Shown: positions 1-5,455 of the stretch, one piece after another
Numbering within the stretch: the first letter of the stretch is position 1
How the letters are laid out: each line of letters starts with the position of its first letter
From: JBECKQ01 sp040235375
GTDB taxonomy: Bacteria; Planctomycetota; Phycisphaerae; UBA1845
Direction of reading: 5' to 3'
Length of the DNA stretch: 14,002 nucleotides
NCBI GenBank assembly: GCA_040235375.1
Contig: JBECKQ010000187.1
Coordinates: 1-14,002 of the forward strand
The notes under the pieces: model-generated
The model's input: the letters and a program-made list of their open reading frames with translations, nothing else
What the model was told of the DNA's origin: nothing
Databases searched by the model: none
Program-made: the position numbers and the translations under genes

Positions 1-1
1 G

Positions 2-151
2 CGACGAGTGATCACCGACGCGCAAGCGCCCTATTACGGCATCAAGGTGAGCGAAAAGTCGCTCACGCCCGACAACGCCGCGCGGCTTGCCCCCACTCGC
101 CTCGACGACTGGCTTGGCCACCTCGCCCATGCCGGGACAGTCGCGGACTGA
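2..151 (+). CDS. C-terminal fragment of an unidentified protein (5' end outside the window)
   Basis: An open frame enters from the left edge and ends at TGA 149-151, giving the last 49 residues of a protein. The frame was chosen because its third codon positions are strongly G/C and its composition is balanced (it contains TDAQAPYYGIKVSEKSL and RLDDWLGHLAHAG). The competing frame 1 is arginine/alanine-rich and looks like a shadow. I do not recognise the family and see no motif that assigns a function. The gene converges on the MerR-type gene to its right, with about 130 bp between the two stops and no clear intrinsic terminator there. Confidence 0.6.
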   Translation, partial: RRVITDAQAPYYGIKVSEKSLTPDNAARLAPTRLDDWLGHLAHAGTVAD

Positions 152-282
152 TTCGAGACGCCCTACTCAGTCTCGCTGAACATTGCCTTGTCTCTTCGGC
201 CGGAGTGCGCCGCCCGGCCGCACCCATGAGCCGGCAGGGCGCCGCTTGATCGGGTGAGTCGCTCGAACTTCGCAACCCGTTG

Positions 283-1014
283 TTACACCCCCCTCATGGC
301 CGTGCCGATGTACTCCGCCATCCGGCCGTCGAACTGGTAGCCATGCTCGACGGCGGCGTTTGGATTGTCCGCGTACATGCGTTTGAGCGATTGCAGGATC
401 TCGGGGTCCCCACCCGTGAATTCCTCAATCAGCGACTTCCACTGCCGGGCAAGGGCCTGCACGCGCGGATCGGTCGGCGCGCTGCCGCGGTTCATCTCGG
501 CGCGCACCTGATCGATCAAGTCCGCCCATTCGCGCTCCACCGCCTGGATGCGCTCCTCGCCAAGCTGCTCGCGGCGCCGGGCAAGCTCCTCCAACTGCTC
601 GGGCGTGTAATACTTCTCCAGCATGGTCATCTCCTTGATTGCCTCGAAAAACCGCTCCACGCTGACTTCACCGTTGTTGCCGAGCTGCGCGGCGACCCCC
701 TCGAGCCGGCGGACCAGCCGCTGTTGCGCAGCGATCCGCTCTTGCAGAGCGGCCAGGTGCATCCTCGCGACGTGCAGGGTGGAGCATGCCGGGTTATCGA
801 GCACGCTGCGTATCTGCTCCAGGGGAAAGCCCAGTTGCCGCAGCGACAGAATCCGCTGTAGCCGCTCGACGTCGGCGGCTGTGTAAAGACGATGCCCCGA
901 CCGCGTCCGTCGCTCGGGGGGCAGCAGGCCGAGGGCGTCGTAGTGGTGCAGCGTGCGCACCGATACGCCCGCCCGCCGCGCCAGATCGCCGATTTTCCAG
1001 ACCTCAACCGACAT
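283..1014 (-). CDS. MerR-family transcriptional regulator with a TipAS-like effector domain
   Basis: A 243-residue regulator. Residues 5-75 form the MerR winged helix-turn-helix, with the signatures KIGDLARRAGVSVRTLHHYD, LGLLPPERR and HRLYTAADVERL. Residues 80-125 are charged and leucine-rich, fitting the MerR dimerisation coiled coil. Residues 126-243, beginning YYTPEQLEEL, resemble the TipAS drug-recognition domain of TipA-like regulators. TipAS binds thiopeptides and related ligands in Streptomyces; the ligand here is unknown. The domain has no cysteine, so it cannot form the covalent thiopeptide adduct described for TipA; the protein's only cysteine is C77. The start is an ATG with a weak AGGG placed very close to it. 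The promoter and dyad just upstream indicate autoregulation. No likely target gene is adjacent. Confidence 0.92.
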   Translation of the reverse strand: MSVEVWKIGDLARRAGVSVRTLHHYDALGLLPPERRTRSGHRLYTAADVERLQRILSLRQLGFPLEQIRSVLDNPACSTLHVARMHLAALQERIAAQQRLVRRLEGVAAQLGNNGEVSVERFFEAIKEMTMLEKYYTPEQLEELARRREQLGEERIQAVEREWADLIDQVRAEMNRGSAPTDPRVQALARQWKSLIEEFTGGDPEILQSLKRMYADNPNAAVEHGYQFDGRMAEYIGTAMRGV

Positions 1015-1050
1015 TGCCCTGTATCCGCGTTGTCCGGTGGTCGTTCCTAG

Positions 1051-1081
1051 AGCCTACATCATGACGCCACGTGAGGATCAA
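1051..1081 (-). promoter_or_regulatory. MerR-type promoter of the TipAS-like regulator (19-bp spacer)
   Basis: Read on the minus strand, a -35 element TTGATC (1076-1081) and a -10 element TAGGCT (1051-1056) are separated by exactly 19 bp (1057-1075). This long spacer is the hallmark of promoters that MerR proteins activate by untwisting DNA. The -10 lies 37 bp from the start codon, leaving a short leader. Confidence 0.7.
1058..1078. promoter_or_regulatory. Dyad operator for the MerR-family regulator
   Basis: The plus strand reads ATCATGACG-CCA-CGTGAGGAT, an inverted repeat with 7 of 9 arm positions paired around a 3-bp centre. It sits between the -35 and -10 of the regulator's promoter, the usual place for a MerR-family operator. 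Autoregulation is inferred from position. Confidence 0.65.
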
Positions 1082-1309
1082 GTAGATTTTCTGGGACGAG
1101 TAGCCGCTTGTCGGTTCCCCTTTGGTCAGACCGTCGTTCCGCGAGGAAGCGAGTAAGCCGGGCGGTCAATTGCGGGGGCCGCAGAAGCGGCGGCACCGAT
1201 CCAGCACACATACGACCCCTGGGGCTCTGTCCCTTGTAGGATGACAATCAGTTGTGGTTGTCAGCGCGTCGCCAAGGGCGCTCCGGGCATGTGAATTTCG
1301 GGGGTTCGT

Positions 1310-1344
1310 TTTCGTAAGTCCCTTATCGGACTGGAGTAACGAAA
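1310..1344. repeat. Nested inverted repeat upstream of the nrdJ promoter
   Basis: Inner arms AGTCC (1317-1321) and GGACT (1328-1332) flank a 6-nt loop. Outer arms TTTCGT (1310-1315) and ACGAAA (1339-1344) continue the symmetry across a short asymmetric bulge. The element ends 17 bp before the nrdJ -35 hexamer in a locally AT-rich stretch. It could be an operator, an upstream terminator (a TTTTT run follows at 1353-1357), or chance. Confidence 0.35.
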
Positions 1345-1360
1345 GTTATGGGTTTTTAAT

Positions 1361-1389
1361 TTGACCATACATGGATATTGTAGTAGAGT
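1361..1389 (+). promoter_or_regulatory. Candidate sigma70-type promoter of nrdJ
   Basis: TTGACC (1361-1366, five of six consensus bases) and TAGAGT (1384-1389, four of six) are separated by 17 bp in the most AT-rich part of the intergenic region. Transcription would start near 1396, leaving a leader of about 270 nt before the nrdJ ATG. The two NrdR-box-like sites overlap its spacer and its predicted start site. Confidence 0.5.
1368..1383. promoter_or_regulatory. Weaker NrdR-box-like site (distal)
   Basis: The sequence TACATGGATATTGTAG shares the ATAT-rich core of the NrdR consensus (acaCwAtATaTwGtgt) but diverges in the flanks. It has a TACA-N7-TGTA symmetry. On its own it would not be convincing. 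It is listed because it starts exactly 31 bp before the strong site, the paired spacing known for NrdR boxes. Confidence 0.35.
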
Positions 1390-1398
1390 AATTGTTGC

Positions 1399-1414
1399 CC
1401 ACAATATGTAGTGG
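1399..1414. promoter_or_regulatory. NrdR box (proximal, strong match)
   Basis: CCACAATATGTAGTGG matches the NrdR box consensus acaCwAtATaTwGtgt at 13 of 16 positions and has CCAC/GTGG ends in dyad. It covers the predicted nrdJ transcription start just downstream of the -10, where a bound repressor would block initiation. NrdR is an ATP/dATP-sensing repressor of ribonucleotide reductase genes. No nrdR gene lies in this window. Confidence 0.6.
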
Positions 1415-1667
1415 ACGGCTCGACGGATCGAACGGCCTGCTACCGAAGCGGGGCAGTTGGGGTGCGCGGCAAGAGCGGTCGCCGCGCCCGGTCGAGTCCG
1501 GCGCTCTGGGCGGGCGGGGTCGCTCGTTTCCGTCGGGCGATCATGCTGAGCTTCTCAACGGCGGTGCGTGCAGGCCGCCCTAACGTTTTCCGGACAGCGA
1601 GCAAGTTGGGGCCCAAGCCAAGCCGGCAGGATGCCGGTGTGGCGGTTACCGGTGGTGCGGGGTTTTT

Positions 1668-4328
1668 ATGTCTCAGGCGACGACGGACAGAGCGATCAGC
1701 GTCAAGGATGACGCGAACATCGGCGGGATCGAGCTGAGTGCCAACGCACTCAACGTGCTGAAGGCTCGTTATCTCATCAAGGACGAGTCTGGCCGGTGCG
1801 TTGAGGGGCCTGAGCAGCTCTTTCGGCGCGTCGCCCACGCAATCGCGGAGGCGGAACTGCTTCACAAAAGCGATCTGGACAGCCGCAGCGAATGGGAGGA
1901 GCGCTTCTACACGCTCATGACTTCGGGTCGCTTCATGCCGAACAGCCCGACGCTCATGAACGCAGGTCGCGAAATGGGCATGCTCAGCGCCTGCTTTGTC
2001 CTGCCGGTGCACGACAGCGTCGACGAGATCTTCGACGCCATCAAGCACACTGCTCTCATCCAAAAGGCCGGCGGTGGAACCGGCTTTGCCTTTGACGAAC
2101 TCCGCCCCACCGGTGACTACATCAAGAGCTCCGGCGGCTCGACCAGCGGGCCGATCAGCTTCTGGCGCGCTTTCAGCGAGGCGACCAACGCCATCCAGCA
2201 GGGCGCCTTCCGCCGCGGAGCGAACATGGGGATGATGTACATCGATCACCCCGACATCCTGAAGTTCCTCCACGCGAAGCAGGACCTGTCGCAGTTCACG
2301 AACTACAACATCTCCGTCAAGATCCCCGACGCCTGGATGGAGGCGTTCCGCGCGGATCCGGACGGCCCGCACGTCGTGCGCAACCCGCGCAACGGCCGAA
2401 CGTTCTACCTGCCGCGCGACCTGGAGATCTGGAAGTATAACATCCGCTCGCTCGTGCCCTGCGAATCGGCCAAGCCCGCCGAGCAGCAGTATTACACGCG
2501 CCGGGACCTGTGGGACATCATCATTTCGAATGCGTGGCAGACGGGCGAGCCGGGGGTGGTCTTCACCGACCGGATCAATGAGGACAACCCGACGCCGCAC
2601 GTCGGCCGGATCGAGGCGACGAACCCATGCGGTGAGCAGCCGCTGCTGCCGTACGAGGCCTGCAACCTGGGCAGCATCAACCTGGCCAAGTTCATCCGCG
2701 ATGAGTGCACGCCGGAGGCACGGGTCGATTGGGATGCCCTGCGCGAGACGATCCGCACCTGCACGCGGTTCCTCGACGACGTGATCGACGCGAACCGCTA
2801 CCCGCTCGAGCAGATCGACCACATGTGCAAGTCGAATCGCAAGATCGGGCTGGGGATCATGGGGTTTGCCGACGCGCTGTTCAAGCTCGGTGTGCGGTAC
2901 AACAGCGCCGAGGGGGTCGCCTGGGGCTCGCGGTTCATGCAGTTCCTCAACGAGGAGTCGCACGCGGCAAGCGAGGAGCTTGCCCGCGAGCGAGGCTGCT
3001 TCCCGAACTGGAAAGGCAGCACGTGGGACACGCGGCACCACCGGCCGATGCGCAACGCCTGCTGCACGACGGTGGCGCCGACGGGCACCATCAGCATTCT
3101 GGCGAGCTGCTCATGCGGAATCGAGCCGCTGTTCAGCCTGGTCTTCTATCGGAACGTTCTCAAGGGCCACGCCGAAGGCGAAAGGCCGATGGTCGAGATC
3201 AACCCGATTTTCGAACGCGTTGTGAGTGAGCGAGGGGTGGTGAGCACGGAGCTTCTGGATCGGATTGCCACGGAAGGCACCCTCGCTCACGTTTCAGAGT
3301 TGCCGGAGGATATCCGGCGGGTGTTTGTCTGCGCTCACGACATTACGCCCGAGTGGCACGTGCGGATGCAGGCCGCGTTTCAGAAGCACTGCGACGCGAG
3401 CATCTCCAAGACAATCAACTTCCCGGAGACGGCCACCGTCGAAGACGTGGAGACCATCTACCGGCTCAGCTATGACCTGCGATGCAAGGGCGTGACCGTC
3501 TACCGCGACGGCTGCCGCAAGTCACAGCCGATGTCACGCAAGGTGGAGGACAGCGGCGAAAAGGCCGACGTCACGCCCGACCAGAAGGAAGGGCAGGCGG
3601 CGATCGTAATGCAGAAGGTCGTCGAACCCGCGCGGCTCGAACCGGCGACCCTGCCCGAGATCATCAGCAGCGTGCGCATCCGCCAGATGACGCCGTTCGG
3701 CAACATGCACGTGCAGATCACCGTGGACCCGAAAGACGAGCGCGAACTCGAGGTGTTCGCCCAGTTGGGCAAGGGCGGTGACCTGGCGAACAGCGATCTG
3801 GAAGCCATCTGCCGGATGGTCAGCCTGTGGCTGCGGGCCGGCGGCGGCCTCAAGCACGTGATCCAGCAACTGAAAGGCATCGGCTCGAGCCTGCAAGTCA
3901 GCACCAAGGACGGCAAGATCATGAGTCTGGGCGACGGCCTCGCCCGGGCATTGACCAAGTACACCCGAGCCAAAAACCACTTCGGCCTCAAGAACCTCCT
4001 GCTCGGCTCCTTCGACCTCGAGGAGATCGACCGCATCCAGCACGGCCCTTCCAGCCATGCTGGAAATGGGAAGGGCGCCTCCCGCGGTAACGGGCAGTCG
4101 TCACAGCATGGCGGCAACGGCCGCCTGTCCAATGGAAACGGCAAAGGCAACGGCAACGGTTCGGTGGCATCGACGGATCGCTCTAGTGGTCGTATCCGCC
4201 CCGGACTGGAGGTGGAACGCCGCTCCCAGCATGAACAGTTCAAGGTTCGGTGCCCGGAATGCCAGAGTCCGCTGCGCTACACGGAGGGATGCTGCATGTG
4301 CCCGGCATGCGGCTACGCCCAGTGCTGA
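1668..4328 (+). CDS. nrdJ: Adenosylcobalamin-dependent (class II) ribonucleoside-diphosphate reductase
   Basis: This 886-residue cytoplasmic enzyme reduces ribonucleotides to deoxyribonucleotides for DNA synthesis, making its thiyl radical with adenosylcobalamin and so working without oxygen. The active-site segment NPCGEQPLLPYEACNLGSIN (319-338) supplies N319, C321 (radical cysteine) and E323. C109 in LSACFVLPV and C332 are the expected redox pair, and APTGTIS (470-476) is the conserved phosphate-binding stretch. Residues about 660-790 match the TSCPD domain seen in NrdJ proteins. A Gly/Asn-rich linker (796-842) leads to a C-terminal zinc ribbon with CPEC (862-865) and CPAC (878-881). The ATG is preceded by GGGG five bases upstream, a weak ribosome site. 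No class I small subunit or class III activase is adjacent. Regulation by NrdR is inferred from upstream sites. Confidence 0.97.
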   Translation: MSQATTDRAISVKDDANIGGIELSANALNVLKARYLIKDESGRCVEGPEQLFRRVAHAIAEAELLHKSDLDSRSEWEERFYTLMTSGRFMPNSPTLMNAGREMGMLSACFVLPVHDSVDEIFDAIKHTALIQKAGGGTGFAFDELRPTGDYIKSSGGSTSGPISFWRAFSEATNAIQQGAFRRGANMGMMYIDHPDILKFLHAKQDLSQFTNYNISVKIPDAWMEAFRADPDGPHVVRNPRNGRTFYLPRDLEIWKYNIRSLVPCESAKPAEQQYYTRRDLWDIIISNAWQTGEPGVVFTDRINEDNPTPHVGRIEATNPCGEQPLLPYEACNLGSINLAKFIRDECTPEARVDWDALRETIRTCTRFLDDVIDANRYPLEQIDHMCKSNRKIGLGIMGFADALFKLGVRYNSAEGVAWGSRFMQFLNEESHAASEELARERGCFPNWKGSTWDTRHHRPMRNACCTTVAPTGTISILASCSCGIEPLFSLVFYRNVLKGHAEGERPMVEINPIFERVVSERGVVSTELLDRIATEGTLAHVSELPEDIRRVFVCAHDITPEWHVRMQAAFQKHCDASISKTINFPETATVEDVETIYRLSYDLRCKGVTVYRDGCRKSQPMSRKVEDSGEKADVTPDQKEGQAAIVMQKVVEPARLEPATLPEIISSVRIRQMTPFGNMHVQITVDPKDERELEVFAQLGKGGDLANSDLEAICRMVSLWLRAGGGLKHVIQQLKGIGSSLQVSTKDGKIMSLGDGLARALTKYTRAKNHFGLKNLLLGSFDLEEIDRIQHGPSSHAGNGKGASRGNGQSSQHGGNGRLSNGNGKGNGNGSVASTDRSSGRIRPGLEVERRSQHEQFKVRCPECQSPLRYTEGCCMCPACGYAQC

Positions 4329-4596
4329 GGCACGCTAATCTTCTGTAATCGCGGAAGTTACGCCGCGAAACGGATGTAAGAAGTTGTGTTCAGCGGGAAC
4401 ACGTTCCGGTCGGGCATGTATTTTTATTAGGAAAGCTGGACGGGTCCGGTCGATAAGTAAGAATGATTCGACCGGGTTGTACCGATTAGGCTGCCTGGTG
4501 AGAAGCGGTAACTTTCGGCATCATAAAACTCATCTGAGGGGCCCGAGCAAGCTCGGCTATTTCGACTCGCATTGAACTGGCTTCTTTCCCCTCCGG
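4329..4596 (+). other. Long 3' UTR of nrdJ or possible small RNA region
   Basis: This stretch between the nrdJ stop and the strong terminator contains no convincing gene; the only small plus-strand frame (4384-4575) has no ribosome site and a composition unlike a protein. It is less GC-rich than its neighbours. Visible structure is the CCGGTCGA inverted repeat at 4446-4475 and a hairpin CCGAG-CAAG-CTCGG at 4543-4556. I found no convincing promoter within it. Confidence 0.3.
4446..4475. repeat. Perfect 8-bp inverted repeat downstream of nrdJ
   Basis: CCGGTCGA (4446-4453) and TCGACCGG (4468-4475) flank a 14-nt AT-rich loop. A third copy of the core, CCGGTCG, lies in direct orientation at 4406-4412, 40 bp before the first arm. 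No coding frame here is convincing. The element could be a hairpin in the nrdJ 3' UTR or a protein-binding site. Confidence 0.45.
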
Positions 4597-4638
4597 AAAG
4601 CACCGAATACGCCTTCGGGCGATCGGTGCTTTCTTTTT
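4597..4638 (+). terminator. Strong intrinsic terminator with a UUCG tetraloop
   Basis: AAAGCACCGA (4597-4606) pairs perfectly with TCGGTGCTTT (4623-4632). Inside it CGCC-TTCG-GGCG (4610-4621) forms a stable UUCG tetraloop helix. A T-rich tract follows (TTTCTTTTT, 4630-4638). It acts on plus-strand transcripts and probably ends the nrdJ message 270 nt after its stop, or a separate small RNA from that interval. Confidence 0.88.
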
Positions 4639-4787
4639 ACCGCCGGCAGTTGTGACACACTGCTTCACCGCGATGGCTAACTGGATTCCCGGAATCCGCG
4701 AGCAGTCACCGCGATAAGCGCGTAGAATGAATGTGGCCGGAGAATCGAATCTGTGTGGCGTTCGGGCAATTGGGCAAACCAGCATGC

Positions 4788-4793
4788 GGAGAG
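4788..4793 (+). promoter_or_regulatory. Shine-Dalgarno GGAGAG selecting a GTG start
   Basis: GGAGAG lies 5 bases before GTG 4799. The in-frame ATGs at 4727 and 4784 lack a comparable site, so this site favours the internal GTG as the response regulator's start. Confidence 0.55.
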
Positions 4794-4798
4794 CTGCC

Positions 4799-5455
4799 GT
4801 GGCCGACGGCATCCGGATCCTTATCGTCGATGACCACGTCCTCGTTCGCGAAGCGTTGTGTGAACGACTGCGACGCGAGCCGGGGTTCGAAGTGATCGGC
4901 AGCGCCGGGACGGCGGACGAGGCTGTCGAGCTGACCATCAGGCAGAAGCCCGACCTGGTCCTGATGGACATCGACATGCCGGGGCTGATCTGCTTCGACG
5001 CGGCGCGCACGATCAACTCCTCCGTGCCGGAAACGAAAATCGTCTTCCTCAGCGCGTTCCTTCACGACTGGTACATCAACCAGGCGCTCAACGTCAAGGC
5101 GCGGGGGTACTTGACGAAGCGCGAGTCGCCCGACGAGGTCGTCGCCGGGCTGCGCGAGGTGGCGCGCGGCGGCACGTGCTTCTCCGAAGAGGTTCGCCAG
5201 CGGATCATCGTCGATGAGGGCGGTTTACGGCTCGCGGAGAAGGTGTCCGCGGGCACCGACGACCTCACGGACCGGGAGGTCGAGGTCTTGCGCTACATTG
5301 CCCGGGGCATGTCGAAGAAGGAAGTCGCCAGCACGATGCACCTCAGCATCAAGACCGTGGACCGGCATTGCGCCAACCTGATGACGAAGCTCGATATTCA
5401 CGATCGTGTCGAGCTCGCCCGTTACGCGATTCGCAACGGGCTCGCCGAGGCGTGA
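4799..5455 (+). CDS. NarL/FixJ-type response regulator (receiver plus LuxR helix-turn-helix)
   Basis: A 218-residue DNA-binding response regulator. The receiver domain (residues 5-122) begins IRILIVDDH, with acidic residues D11 and D12, phosphoacceptor D57 in LMDIDMPG, S85 and the conserved K107 in YLTKRES. The LuxR-type helix-turn-helix spans about 154-213 (LTDREVEVLRYIARG, IKTVDRHCANLMTKL). All switch residues are present, so it should be phosphorylated by a histidine kinase, but none is encoded nearby; it is an orphan here. The GTG start is preferred because GGAGAG precedes it and it places the receiver four residues from the N-terminus, as usual for the family. Starts at ATG 4727 or 4784 would add 24 or 5 unconserved residues. 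Its last 34 bp overlap the convergent radical SAM gene. Confidence 0.92.
   Translation: MADGIRILIVDDHVLVREALCERLRREPGFEVIGSAGTADEAVELTIRQKPDLVLMDIDMPGLICFDAARTINSSVPETKIVFLSAFLHDWYINQALNVKARGYLTKRESPDEVVAGLREVARGGTCFSEEVRQRIIVDEGGLRLAEKVSAGTDDLTDREVEVLRYIARGMSKKEVASTMHLSIKTVDRHCANLMTKLDIHDRVELARYAIRNGLAEA

Noticed and set aside
1059..1247. Small minus-strand open frame upstream of the MerR-type gene
   Set aside because: It overlaps the regulator's promoter and dyad, has no ribosome site and has a shadow-like composition.
1619..1662. Possible cobalamin riboswitch before nrdJ
   Set aside because: An AAGCCGGCAGG stretch faintly resembles the B12 box, but the rest of the consensus and the conserved core elements are not found. 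Class II enzymes are also not expected to be repressed by their own cofactor.
1440..3041. Long minus-strand open frame (533 codons) antisense to nrdJ
   Set aside because: It is a GC-rich shadow: the plus strand encodes a full, motif-complete ribonucleotide reductase, and the antisense product has no recognisable motif.
4384..4575. Small plus-strand open frame (63 codons) after nrdJ
   Set aside because: No ribosome site, no recognisable motif, and it spans the inverted repeat; more likely 3' UTR.
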